Source: Soonwooa sp. (GTDB taxonomy: Bacteria > Bacteroidota > Bacteroidia > Flavobacteriales > Weeksellaceae). Taken from it: a DNA stretch of 47,029 nucleotides. Below the pieces are notes generated by a model. The model was not told the DNA's origin. It worked only from the letters and a program-made list of their open reading frames with translations, and ran no database searches. Below, piece by piece: positions 32,628-40,711 of the stretch (position 1 is the first letter of the stretch; the number at the start of each line of letters is the position of its first letter). The stretch is from contig NZ_JASLDS010000068.1 in the NCBI RefSeq assembly GCF_030151385.1, forward strand, positions 1 through 47,029. Direction: 5' to 3'. The translations under genes and the position numbers were made by a program.

Positions 32628-34439
32628 ATGATAACAGAGACTGGAAATCCTGAAAATGAAGAAAACAAAGTACCTTTAGACGAATCTCCAAAAGATTCTG
32701 CACAAGCTTCTCAAACTGACGATTTCGATTATGAAGCAGAAATTGAAGCTTTGCCAGAAGAAAACCCTATAGAATCTATGTCTTTGGACGAAATTCTGGA
32801 CGAGTTGGAGAAAATTGTCAACATGAAAGATGCTGGTTCGCATTCCAGAAAATTCCAACAACTTAGAGATGCTGCCAATCTTCACATCCAAGAAGAGATT
32901 GAAGAAAAAAAACATCAATATGTTGAAGAAGCTAATGACGAAGCCAACTTCAGTTATCAACATCCCAAGACATCTCGCCTTAACGCTTTAACGCATATCT
33001 ATAAGGAAAAAATGGACGACTTTCATAAAAAACAGGAAGAAGAACATTCTAAAAACTTAACAGAACGTCACGAGATTATCGAAAGATTAAAAAACCTTTA
33101 TAGCAATTCTGAAGCTGGCACCAACCTTTTCAAAGCGATTCGTGAGATTAAGGAAGCTTGGTCTAATGCAGGACAAGTTGCAAAATCAGAATTCAAAAAT
33201 CTTAACAACAATTATTTCCATCATCTTAAAATGTTTAATGAGATGTTGGATCTTAATAAAGAATACCTCGAGCAAGAATATAGCCACAATCTTGAGCGTA
33301 GACAGCACATCATCGACAGAGCAAAAGAGCTTCTAGATGAGCCTTTGGTGCAAAAAGCACTCAACGAACTGCAATATCTTCACAAGCTTTGGAAAGAAGA
33401 AGCAGAACCTGTTGCCGAAGAATTCCGTGAGAAAACTTGGGAAGAATTCAAAGATATTTCTCAAAAAATCCACGAAAGAAAATCTGAACTTTTTGCTAAT
33501 CTTGAAAAAGAACAAGAAGCAAATCTTGCAAAGAAAACTGCAATTATTGAAGAATTAAAAAAACTGGCTGCACCAAGCCAAAATGTTAATCACAATTATT
33601 GGCAAAATGCAATAAAAACAGTAGAAAACTTAAGATTAGAATTTTTAAAAATTGGAAGTGTTCCAAGAAAAGTTTCTAACCAAACTTGGACAGATTTCAA
33701 ACAAAATCTACGCGCTTTTAACACAGCAAAAAATAGTTTTTACAAAAATCTAAAAGATTCTCAAATCAAAAATCTTGAAGCTAAATTATCTTTGATAAAA
33801 ACAGCACAAGACAATATGTTGTCGGAAGATTGGGAAACAATTGTTCCGCTTTTCAAAAAGCTGCAAGAAGACTGGAAGCACATTGGTCATGTACCAAGGT
33901 CGCAAGCCAACAAAGTTTGGGACGAATTCCGTGAAGCTTGTAACACGTTTTTCAAAAATTTCCGTGACAAGAACAACGCTGCAACGGATAACTGGAAAGA
34001 TAATTTCAAAAACAAACGTGCTTTATTGGATGAGTTAAAAACCATTAGCAACGAAGAAGGCAGCATCGAAAGAATTGAGCAAATCAAAAACCAATGGAAT
34101 GCAATTGGTAAAGTTCCGAAAGATAAATTAGGCATCAATACAGAGTTTAACAAAACTTTACGTGAAAAACTTAAGCTCAACAAAATCAACGAATTCGACC
34201 TTAACGAAGAAAATCTAACGGAAAATCAGTTAACCGATAAAGCTCGAAAAATCAAAAATCAAATTGCTGATTTGGAAGCTGAAGTTGTTAAACTTGAAAA
34301 TAATATTTCATTCTTTAGCAATGCATCAAGAGAAAATCCTTTGTTGAAAGATTCATTCCAAAAGCTTGATGACAAAAAAGAGCAATTGGAAAGCTTGAAG
34401 CAAACACTTCACAACATTATTGCAAGCAACGATAACTAA
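32628..34439 (+). CDS. DUF349 repeat protein
   Basis: 603 residues, highly charged and helical. The acidic N-terminus (about 1-60) has SLDEILDELEKIVNMKD. From about 150 to 520 there are five repeats with the DUF349 pattern, each containing W and G-x-V/VP plus F pairs (EAWSNAGQVAKSEF, LWKEEAEPVAEEFREK, LEFLKIGSVPRKVSNQTW, WKHIGHVPRSQANKVWDEF, QWNAIGKVPKDKLG). A final coiled coil (about 540-600, IADLEAEVVKLENNISFF) follows. DUF349 proteins are soluble and of uncertain role; some relatives affect cell envelope or nucleoid behaviour. No signal or membrane segment. It is followed by an exported gene after 10 bases, likely the same transcript. Confidence 0.9.
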   Translation: MITETGNPENEENKVPLDESPKDSAQASQTDDFDYEAEIEALPEENPIESMSLDEILDELEKIVNMKDAGSHSRKFQQLRDAANLHIQEEIEEKKHQYVEEANDEANFSYQHPKTSRLNALTHIYKEKMDDFHKKQEEEHSKNLTERHEIIERLKNLYSNSEAGTNLFKAIREIKEAWSNAGQVAKSEFKNLNNNYFHHLKMFNEMLDLNKEYLEQEYSHNLERRQHIIDRAKELLDEPLVQKALNELQYLHKLWKEEAEPVAEEFREKTWEEFKDISQKIHERKSELFANLEKEQEANLAKKTAIIEELKKLAAPSQNVNHNYWQNAIKTVENLRLEFLKIGSVPRKVSNQTWTDFKQNLRAFNTAKNSFYKNLKDSQIKNLEAKLSLIKTAQDNMLSEDWETIVPLFKKLQEDWKHIGHVPRSQANKVWDEFREACNTFFKNFRDKNNAATDNWKDNFKNKRALLDELKTISNEEGSIERIEQIKNQWNAIGKVPKDKLGINTEFNKTLREKLKLNKINEFDLNEENLTENQLTDKARKIKNQIADLEAEVVKLENNISFFSNASRENPLLKDSFQKLDDKKEQLESLKQTLHNIIASNDN

Positions 34440-34449
34440 TATTTTGATT

Positions 34450-35076
34450 ATGTTGAGAAAATTATCATTCCTCTTAATTATGGTTTTTGCGATTGGACAA
34501 CTATCTGCGCAGGACACAGCGACGGTAGAAGGTCGTAACGTTACGGACTACATTTCTGTTCCAGGACCGTTCAAAGTTGGAGATTCTGAATATTTTCTTT
34601 ATTGGAGCAAAAAAAATTCGCCGACTTGGTTTCAACAGAAATACTTAAGAAGCGATGATGACTACGACAAATATCAAGAGTTAATCAACATTTCTTATTT
34701 TGATAAAGAAATCGATATCGATGATGCTGTTAAGAAAAAAGTAGATAATATCACAAAAAGAAAAACGGACCTTAACGATACTTATTCTTTTATCGACGTT
34801 ATCGAAAGTCCCGATGGCAACGAGTTGATTGTAGATTATGCTGTAACTATTGTTCCGAAAGAAGGCACTGGAGAAGCTTATACAGAATATAATATCGACC
34901 GTTTTCGTCCAACAAAAAATGGCGACCAAAAAGGTCTTTTAATCTTTTCTTATTCGAGAAGATTTTATGATTCTGACTTCCGAGGGACTTCAAAATACAT
35001 TAATAAAAAAAGAAGTCAAATGCTAGATGCCGTTATCACAGCGCAAATGCCAACGATAAAGATTTTAGCTAAATAA
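34450..35076 (+). CDS. Exported protein of unknown function
   Basis: 208 residues from the ATG at 34450, 10 bases after the DUF349 stop codon; a start at 34420 would overlap it and put ten residues before the signal. Signal peptide SFLLIMVFAIGQLSAQ. The mature part has FKVGDSEYFLYWSKKNSPTWFQQKYLR near the start, a central beta region (DGNELIVDYAVTIVPKEGTG) and a C-terminal SYSRRFYDSDFRGTSKY. No family recognised. Probably periplasmic or outer-membrane associated. It is the last gene before a hairpin that also carries the ribD promoter box. Confidence 0.7.
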   Translation: MLRKLSFLLIMVFAIGQLSAQDTATVEGRNVTDYISVPGPFKVGDSEYFLYWSKKNSPTWFQQKYLRSDDDYDKYQELINISYFDKEIDIDDAVKKKVDNITKRKTDLNDTYSFIDVIESPDGNELIVDYAVTIVPKEGTGEAYTEYNIDRFRPTKNGDQKGLLIFSYSRRFYDSDFRGTSKYINKKRSQMLDAVITAQMPTIKILAK

Positions 35077-35098
35077 ATTCAACCTCAATAAAATTTTT

Positions 35099-35131
35099 AA
35101 AACACTTAACTTTGCTTAAGTGTTTTTTATT
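35099..35131 (+). terminator. Terminator of the DUF349 transcript with a ribD -7 box in its loop
   Basis: AAAACACTTAA and TTAAGTGTTTT form an 11-bp stem with loop CTTTGC followed by TTTT. The loop and left arm contain TAACTTTG (35107-35114), an exact TAnnTTTG -7 box, 21 bases before the ribD start codon. The terminator and the next promoter therefore share the same bases. No TTTG is seen at the expected -33 position. Confidence 0.75.
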
Positions 35132-35134
35132 AAT

Positions 35135-36178
35135 ATGACCGACAAAGATTATCTTCAACGCTGTATTCATTTAGCAGAAAAAGCTATTGGCAAAACCTAT
35201 CCCAATCCTATGGTTGGTGCAGTTATTGTCCACAACGACAGAATTATTGGTGAAGGATTCCACAAAAAAGCAGGCGAGCCACATGCCGAAATCAACGCTA
35301 TTAATTCTGTAAAACCTGAAGACTTAGCACTTTTAAAAGAATCGACAATTTACGTTTCTTTGGAACCTTGCGCCCATTTTGGGAAAACGCCGCCTTGCGC
35401 TTTGAAGATAAGAGAAATTGGTTTCAAAAAAGTTGTAATCGGCGTTATCGACAGCCACGATAAAGTGAGCGGAAAAGGTGTCAAAATAATAGAAGATGCT
35501 GGTATTTCTGTAGAATCAGGAATTCTTGAGCACGAAAGTTTAGCACTCAATAAAAGATTCTTCACATTTCATCAAAAGAAAAGACCATATATTATTCTAA
35601 AATGGGCAGAATCCGCTGATGGATTTATGGATAAAAACTTCCAGCCAACCCAAATCAGCAATAGTCTTTGCAAGCAATTCGTTCATAAAATGAGAAGCGA
35701 AGAACACGCAATTTTAGTTGGAAAAAACACCGCTTTGCACGACAATCCAAGTTTGACAACGCGAGAAATTACAGGACGAAATCCAATTAGGATTTTAATC
35801 GATTTTAAATTAGAAGTTCCCGAAGATTTCGCCATCTATAACCAAGAAGTTGAAACTTTGGTTTTTAACTCAGTTAAAAATGAAGTCAAAAAAAATATTC
35901 AGTTTATCAAAATTGAAAAAGAAAATTTCATTCACAATTTAATGGAAAAACTATATGAGCTGAACATTCAATCGGTTTTGGTAGAAGGTGGAAGTTTTAC
36001 GTTGCAACAATTTATTGATGCTAATATTTGGGATGAAGCTTTTGTTTTTAAAAATCCTGATTTAAAATTAGAAAACGGAACCAAAGCTCCAAATTTAGAT
36101 TTTAAAGTTTCTAACGCATCCGAAATCCGTAACAATATTGTCGAACATTACATTAACCCCGAAAATCCTTTTATTTAA
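35135..36178 (+). CDS. ribD: Bifunctional riboflavin biosynthesis deaminase/reductase
   Basis: 347 residues from the ATG at 35135 (MTDKDYLQRCIHLAEKAIGK); an ATG 15 bases upstream would lie inside the terminator hairpin. N-terminal deaminase domain with HAEINAINSV and PCAHFGKTPPCALKIRE (zinc ligands H and two C). C-terminal reductase domain (from about 145) with RPYIILKWAESADGFM, AILVGKNTALHDNPSLTTR and VLVEGGSFTLQQFID. RibD deaminates and then reduces the pyrimidine product of GTP cyclohydrolase II. Other rib genes are not nearby. It is followed after two bases by the YigZ-type gene. Confidence 0.94.
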   Translation: MTDKDYLQRCIHLAEKAIGKTYPNPMVGAVIVHNDRIIGEGFHKKAGEPHAEINAINSVKPEDLALLKESTIYVSLEPCAHFGKTPPCALKIREIGFKKVVIGVIDSHDKVSGKGVKIIEDAGISVESGILEHESLALNKRFFTFHQKKRPYIILKWAESADGFMDKNFQPTQISNSLCKQFVHKMRSEEHAILVGKNTALHDNPSLTTREITGRNPIRILIDFKLEVPEDFAIYNQEVETLVFNSVKNEVKKNIQFIKIEKENFIHNLMEKLYELNIQSVLVEGGSFTLQQFIDANIWDEAFVFKNPDLKLENGTKAPNLDFKVSNASEIRNNIVEHYINPENPFI

Positions 36179-36180
36179 GA

Positions 36181-36783
36181 ATGTTCGAATACCAAAGTAT
36201 AGAAAAAGCAGTTGAAGATGTTTTAATAAAAGAAAAAGGAAGCAAGTTTATTGGATTTGCTTATCCTGTTGTTTCGGAAGAGGAAGTAAAATCTTGCTTG
36301 CAAAAACTCTATGAAGAACATCCAAAAGCAACGCATCACTGTTACGCATTTCGATTGGGACTTTCTGGCGAAAATTATCGTGCAAACGACGATGGCGAAC
36401 CAAGTGGAAGTGCTGGTTTGCCTATCTACAATCAACTTCTTGCGCATCAACTAACCAACATTCTAGTAGTTGTCATTCGTTATTATGGTGGAACAAAATT
36501 AGGCGTTTCTGGCTTGGTTAAAACATACAAAGAAACTGCGAAATTCACTTTAGAATCGGCAAAAATCATCACCAAAGAATTGGAAAGTGATTTGAAGCTA
36601 AGTTTTAAATTCAGTCAACAGAATGTTATTTTTTCTTTGTTAAATAAGAACGGTGCGCAAATCCTAAACTTCGACGCACAACAAATTTGTACCATCGATG
36701 CCCGAATCAAAACAGCCCAAAAAGAAAGCATCTCCAACCAATTGTCAGAGATGCTTCTAGATTTTGAAATCGTTGATTTATAA
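36181..36783 (+). CDS. YigZ/IMPACT family protein
   Basis: 200 residues, IMPACT (UPF0029) family: KGSKFIGFAYPV, THHCYAFRLG, NDDGEPSGSAGLPI (the conserved D-D-G-E-P-x-x-S-A-G box) and VVVIRYYGGTKLGVSGLVKTY. Bacterial YigZ proteins have a ribosome/eIF-like C-terminal domain; their function in translation control is not firmly known. Family length is usual. Two bases separate it from ribD, so the two are co-transcribed. The gene ends three bases before the convergent YugP-like gene. Confidence 0.9.
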   Translation: MFEYQSIEKAVEDVLIKEKGSKFIGFAYPVVSEEEVKSCLQKLYEEHPKATHHCYAFRLGLSGENYRANDDGEPSGSAGLPIYNQLLAHQLTNILVVVIRYYGGTKLGVSGLVKTYKETAKFTLESAKIITKELESDLKLSFKFSQQNVIFSLLNKNGAQILNFDAQQICTIDARIKTAQKESISNQLSEMLLDFEIVDL

Positions 36784-36786
36784 TTT

Positions 36787-37497
36787 TTAGCTTCGACGAC
36801 CTCCAAAGAGCATCGACGCCCAATATAATAGCTGACCAAGCGAGCCAATTGCAGCGACAACATAAGTTCTTGCTGCCCATCTTAGACTGTCCTCTACCCC
36901 AACATATTCTTCTTGGGTAACAGTTCCAGATGATTTTAGCCACTTCATTGCGCGATTGCTCGCATCATATTCTACAGGCAAAGTCACGAAAGCAAACAAG
37001 GTTGTTACCGCAAAAAGTGCAACACCAATTCCTAAAATCCAAGTGTTACCTTGTGGATTATCCATTGTTCTTGAGGCAAACATCACCGCAATACCTGCCA
37101 TAATTACAAATTGTGATAAGGTTGAGCTGATGTTAACCATCGGCACCAATTTCGACCTTAGTTGCAACATCGAATAACCAACCGCGTGTTGAACCGCGTG
37201 TCCAACTTCGTGTGCCGCAACCGCTGCCGCTGCCGCATTTCTCTGCATGTAAACGCCCTCTGAAAGATTAACAGTTTTATCAGCAGGATTGTAATGGTCC
37301 GTCAATTGCCCAGGAACAGAAATTACCTGCACATCATTGATACCATTATCTCGCAACATTTTTTCGGCGACTTCTTTCCCCGACATTCCGTTCCTCAAAT
37401 GCACATGAGAATAATACTCAAATTTTGATTTCAATCGGTTCGATACTATCCAACTGGCGAGCATCGTAAGACCGATAATTAAGTAATAACTTGACAT
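36787..37497 (-). CDS. YugP-type zinc metallopeptidase, membrane-bound
   Basis: 236 residues. N-terminal membrane helix (YYLIIGLTMLASWIVSNRL), a soluble segment with GISV-like NGINDVQVISVPGQLTDHYNP, then the zinc signature AHEVGHAVQHAVGYS (HExxH) and a C-terminal glutamate in PVEYDASNRAMKWL. Two further helices (about 115-160, NISSTLSQFVIMAGIAVMF and ILGIGVALFAVTTLFAFVT) follow. This is the YugP/DUF2268-like neutral zinc protease family, with unknown natural substrate. Convergent with the YigZ-type gene and divergent from the GNAT-like gene; the divergent region (37498-37605) holds the promoter at 37559-37589 and an odd palindrome CTCAAA-A-TTTGAG. Confidence 0.88.
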   Translation of the reverse strand: MSSYYLIIGLTMLASWIVSNRLKSKFEYYSHVHLRNGMSGKEVAEKMLRDNGINDVQVISVPGQLTDHYNPADKTVNLSEGVYMQRNAAAAAVAAHEVGHAVQHAVGYSMLQLRSKLVPMVNISSTLSQFVIMAGIAVMFASRTMDNPQGNTWILGIGVALFAVTTLFAFVTLPVEYDASNRAMKWLKSSGTVTQEEYVGVEDSLRWAARTYVVAAIGSLGQLLYWASMLFGGRRS

Positions 37498-37558
37498 TTT
37501 TATATAATTTACATAACTTTTACTTCCTCAAAATTTGAGTAAAAAGTATGCCAAAGTA

Positions 37559-37589
37559 TTGTAACAACTGCCATTTGCGCTTATATTTG
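37559..37589 (+). promoter_or_regulatory. Bacteroidota-type promoter of the GNAT-like gene
   Basis: TTG (37559-37561), 20 bases, then TATATTTG (37582-37589), 16 bases before the start codon at 37606. Both elements and the spacing match the Bacteroidota promoter consensus. The palindrome CTCAAA-A-TTTGAG (37527-37539) lies 20 bases upstream and could be an operator for this gene or for the divergent protease gene. Confidence 0.75.
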
Positions 37590-37605
37590 TTTAATATTGA
37601 AAATT

Positions 37606-38730
37606 ATGTCACACATCACCATAAAAAAGGTTGAAAACAAAAAGGACTTGTCAGATTTCGTGCAATTTCCAAACGATTTGTACCGCAACAATCCTAACTA
37701 TGTACCGCCTTTGACCAACGACGAACTTAACAATTGGAATCCTAAAGAAAATCCTGCTTTAGAATATGCAGATGCGCACCAGTTTTTAGCTTTTAAAAAT
37801 GATAAAATTGTCGGTAGAATCGCGTTGATGATTAACCATAAAGAAGAAAAAGATTTAGGTGTTAAAAAAGTAAGATTCGGTTGGTTAGATTTTATTGATG
37901 ACCAAGAGGTTTCTAAAGCTTTGATAGATGAAGCTATTAAATATGCTAAAGCCAACAACATCACAAAAATCGAAGGTCCAATGGGCATTACCAACCTTGA
38001 CAAAGCTGGGATGCTAACTTTAGGTTTCGACAGACTTGCGACGATGATTGGCATCTATAACGAAGCTTATTACCCAAAACACTTAGAAAATCTTGGACTT
38101 GTTAAAGAAAAAGAGTGGGTAGAATTTGAGATTGTTTTTCCAGAGGTTTTGCCAGAAAAAGTGGTTAAGTTCAATGATTTGATTAAAGAGAAATACAAAC
38201 TAAAAGTTTTAGAATTTAATTCAAAAAAAGAAATTCTTCCTCTGGTGGAACCCATGTTCAAACTCTTGGATGAAACCTACAAAGGATTGTCGACTTACAC
38301 TCCAATTACAAACGAACAAATCAAACATTACAAAGAAAAATATTTTGGCTTTATCGATAAAGATTACATCATTTGTATAGAAGACGAAAACCATAATCTG
38401 GTATCATTTGCGATTACAATGCCCTCTTATTCTCGCGCACTACAAAAAGCCAACGGAAAACTTTTACCATTTGGTTGGTGGCATTTGCTAAAGGCTGGAA
38501 AGAAAAATGACCGCGCCAATTTTTACCTTATCGGCATCCATCCAGAATACCAAAGACGTGGTGTAACAGCGATTATCTTTAAAGAAATCTATGATACTTT
38601 TAAAAAGAAAGGTGTCAAATATCTGGAGACGAATCCGGAATTGGAAGAGAACAAAAACATCCAACTTCTTTGGCAAGATTACAATCCAATTAATCATAAA
38701 AGAAGACGCACCTACAGCAAGGAAGTTTAA
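37606..38730 (+). CDS. GNAT-like acyltransferase-family protein
   Basis: 374 residues from the ATG at 37606 just downstream of the promoter. N-terminal half (about 1-170) has a GNAT-like fold (FLAFKNDKIVGRIALMINHK, VRFGWLDFIDDQEVSKALID) and the C-terminal half has a second such unit with FYLIGIHPEYQRRGVTAIIF, where the QRRGV loop is the acetyl-CoA motif. Two-unit GNATs of this size are common in Bacteroidota, mostly uncharacterised. No signal or membrane helix. The substrate cannot be told. It is followed by a small membrane protein and then by the nuo operon, each with its own signals. Confidence 0.75.
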   Translation: MSHITIKKVENKKDLSDFVQFPNDLYRNNPNYVPPLTNDELNNWNPKENPALEYADAHQFLAFKNDKIVGRIALMINHKEEKDLGVKKVRFGWLDFIDDQEVSKALIDEAIKYAKANNITKIEGPMGITNLDKAGMLTLGFDRLATMIGIYNEAYYPKHLENLGLVKEKEWVEFEIVFPEVLPEKVVKFNDLIKEKYKLKVLEFNSKKEILPLVEPMFKLLDETYKGLSTYTPITNEQIKHYKEKYFGFIDKDYIICIEDENHNLVSFAITMPSYSRALQKANGKLLPFGWWHLLKAGKKNDRANFYLIGIHPEYQRRGVTAIIFKEIYDTFKKKGVKYLETNPELEENKNIQLLWQDYNPINHKRRRTYSKEV

Positions 38731-38778
38731 AATTTAAGCAAATGTTTAATTTTTTAGTTATCGAAAATCCGAATTAAA

Positions 38779-38961
38779 ATGAAGAACCAAATTATCATAT
38801 ACGCAATTCTTATCGTCATATTTTTAGCATTCAACTTTATTAAGCCAATAAAAGACGCTAGAACTAACGACCTGATTAACATTGTATTCGCAAGTTTTTT
38901 ATTTCTTTATATCGCTTACATCGCATTTGTTATATTGAAAAAAATGGGCAACAAAAAGTAA
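38779..38961 (+). CDS. Small two-helix membrane protein
   Basis: 60 residues with two membrane helices, about 4-20 (QIIIYAILIVIFLAFNF) and 33-53 (LINIVFASFLFLYIAYIAFVIL), joined by a charged loop (KPIKDARTND) and ending in KKMGNKK. It lies 48 bases after the GNAT-like gene and 129 bases before nuoA. Coding is supported by base composition and the amphipathic pattern, not by a known family. It could be a minor membrane partner of one of its neighbours; that is a guess from position. Confidence 0.6.
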   Translation: MKNQIIIYAILIVIFLAFNFIKPIKDARTNDLINIVFASFLFLYIAYIAFVILKKMGNKK

Positions 38962-39058
38962 GAATTCAGTTATTTGTAATTATTCTAAATTAGCTTTTTT
39001 TAGGCAATCTCAAAAGACTTAGAGCCTAGGATTTTTCTGTTATTCAATCATAATTTTG

Positions 39059-39066
39059 TACTTTTG
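39059..39066 (+). promoter_or_regulatory. nuoA: -7 box (TACTTTTG) of the nuo operon
   Basis: TACTTTTG fits TAnnTTTG, 24 bases before the nuoA start codon at 39091. At the -33 position only a T-rich TTTTTCTG is found. It is the only good box in the 129 bases before nuoA and is the likely promoter of the nuo operon. Confidence 0.6.
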
Positions 39067-39090
39067 CAGGTGCATAAATTAGGTACAATA

Positions 39091-39456
39091 ATGAATTTAC
39101 CAGAAAATTATATTCCGATACTCATCCAAGCTGCTGTAGGCCTTGGATTTGTGATAGTTTCTTTACTAGGTGCTCACTTTTTAGGACCGAAAGTAAAAAG
39201 TGAAGTCAAAGACCAAAGTTGGGAGTGTGGTGTGGAAAGTGTCGGTAATGCGAGAACGCCGTTTTCGGTTAAATATTTCCTAACCGCTATTCTATTTGTT
39301 TTATTCGATATCGAAATCGTATTCTTCTACCCTTACGCTGTTAACTTCCGCGAGTTGGGTGTGGAAGGCTTTTTAGCTATAGTAACTTTTGTATCCATCT
39401 TTTTCCTTGGTTTCTTTTATGTTCTTAAAAGAGGCGCTTTGGATTGGGATAAATAA
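39091..39456 (+). CDS. nuoA: NADH-quinone oxidoreductase subunit A
   Basis: 121 residues from the ATG at 39091 (MNLPENYIPILIQ); the reading that starts nine codons upstream lies at or before the promoter's start point. Three membrane helices and the NuoA signature WECGVESVGNARTPFSVKYFLTAILFVLFDIEIVFFYP are clear, including the conserved cysteine loop and F-D-x-E. NuoA is a membrane-arm subunit of complex I next to the quinone site. It starts the operon nuoABCDEF-x-x-GH. Confidence 0.95.
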   Translation: MNLPENYIPILIQAAVGLGFVIVSLLGAHFLGPKVKSEVKDQSWECGVESVGNARTPFSVKYFLTAILFVLFDIEIVFFYPYAVNFRELGVEGFLAIVTFVSIFFLGFFYVLKRGALDWDK

Positions 39457-39560
39457 CAATAATGATGAATTATTAATGATGAATTTTGAATTTCAATTCT
39501 TAAAATAATTGGACTTTTAAAAATTTAAAATCTATAATTCAAAATCTAAAATTTAAAAAA
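39457..39560. repeat. Low-complexity spacer between nuoA and nuoB
   Basis: The 104 bases are AT-rich and made of short tandem-like pieces (AATGATGAATTATTAATGAT, and AATCTAAAATTTAAAA). Similar pieces, such as AATTCAAAATCTAAAA, fill the nuoD-nuoE spacer (41936-42043) and related sequence is seen before nuoH. No gene or hairpin is evident. Confidence 0.5.
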
Positions 39561-40118
39561 ATGTCAGATAATAAACCAGTCGTTAACATGAACAATCCTG
39601 CTCCTGCTGGTTATGAAGGAGAAGGTTTTTTTGCGACAAAATTAAGTAGCGTTATTGGTCTTGCTAGAAGTTATTCGCTTTGGCCTTTACCATTTGCAAC
39701 ATCTTGTTGTGGTATCGAGTTCATGGCAACCCTTAACCCAACTTACGATGCTGCGAGATTCGGTATGGAGCGTAACTCGTTCTCACCTAGACAAGCAGAT
39801 ATGTTGATGGTTTGTGGAACTATTTCTAAAAAATTAGGACCAGTACTTAAGCAAGTATACTCGCAGATGGCAGAACCAAAATGGGTTGTTGCTGTTGGTG
39901 CTTGTGCTTCTAGTGGTGGTATTTTTGACACTTATTCTGTACTTCAGGGTATTGACAAGATTATCCCAGTTGACGTATACGTTCCGGGATGTCCTCCAAG
40001 ACCAGAACAAATTATCGAAGGGGTAATGCAAGTCCAAGAACTGGCGCAAACTGAAAGTCTTAGAAGAAGAGACTTACCAGAATATAAGGCTTTGTTAGAC
40101 TCTTACGGAATTAAATAA
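39561..40118 (+). CDS. nuoB: NADH-quinone oxidoreductase subunit B
   Basis: 185 residues. The N2 cluster ligands are visible: ATSCCGIEFMA (paired cysteines), GACASSGGIF and VPGCPPRPEQII. NuoB carries the terminal 4Fe-4S cluster N2 of complex I, which hands electrons to quinone at the interface with NuoD. Its length and motifs are typical of the subunit. It is followed after 11 bases by nuoC. Confidence 0.96.
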   Translation: MSDNKPVVNMNNPAPAGYEGEGFFATKLSSVIGLARSYSLWPLPFATSCCGIEFMATLNPTYDAARFGMERNSFSPRQADMLMVCGTISKKLGPVLKQVYSQMAEPKWVVAVGACASSGGIFDTYSVLQGIDKIIPVDVYVPGCPPRPEQIIEGVMQVQELAQTESLRRRDLPEYKALLDSYGIK

Positions 40119-40129
40119 ATCAGGAAACA

Positions 40130-40624
40130 ATGACAAACGAATTTGTACTAGAAGCTTTAACAAGAGAATTTCCTGATTCTATCCTTGCATCATCTGAGCC
40201 TTATGGTATGTTAACCATCGAAGTTAAAAAAGATGACGCGAAAAAGATTATTCATTATCTAAGAGATTCTTCTTTAGAATTTAATTTTTTAACAGATATC
40301 TGTGGTATTCATTATCCTGAAACTCCAGACAAAGAAATTGGTGTTATCTACCACTTGCACAATATGATGGCAAATTTCAGATTGCGTCTTAAAGCTTTTA
40401 TGCCAAGACAAAATGCTGAAATTGATTCTTTAACAGAATTGTATGCTGGTGCAAATTGGATGGAGCGCGAAACTTACGATTTCTATGGTATCAATTTTAA
40501 AGGGCATCCAGACTTAAGACCAATTCTTAATATGGACGATCTTGGTTACCACCCAATGTTAAAAGAATATCGACTAGAAGACGGAACCAGAACGGATAAG
40601 AACGACAGCATGTTCGGAAGATAA
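40130..40624 (+). CDS. nuoC: NADH-quinone oxidoreductase subunit C
   Basis: 164 residues, the 30-kDa-type subunit on its own, not fused to NuoD. Characteristic features are TDICGIHYPETPDKEIGVIYHLHNM, and NWMERETYDFYGINFKGHPDLRPILN near the C-terminus. NuoC lies in the peripheral arm beside NuoB and NuoD. The spacer after it (40625-40711) contains repeated GCTTATGGCATT-like and GCTAAAAGC-like words instead of a gene. Confidence 0.95.
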   Translation: MTNEFVLEALTREFPDSILASSEPYGMLTIEVKKDDAKKIIHYLRDSSLEFNFLTDICGIHYPETPDKEIGVIYHLHNMMANFRLRLKAFMPRQNAEIDSLTELYAGANWMERETYDFYGINFKGHPDLRPILNMDDLGYHPMLKEYRLEDGTRTDKNDSMFGR

Positions 40625-40711
40625 TATAGCTCATGGCATTTGGCTTATAGCTTATGGCATTTTAAAGTCCAAGCTAATCGCTAAAAGCAAACCGCTAAAA
40701 GCATTACTATT
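40625..40711. repeat. Word-repeat spacer between nuoC and nuoD
   Basis: The 87 bases consist of short repeated words (TTTGGCTTATAGCTTATGGCA; AATCGCTAAAAGC, CCGCTAAAAGC), different in kind from the A/T-rich spacers after nuoA and nuoD. No open reading frame and no clear hairpin. The origin is probably slippage or a dispersed intergenic repeat. Confidence 0.5.
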
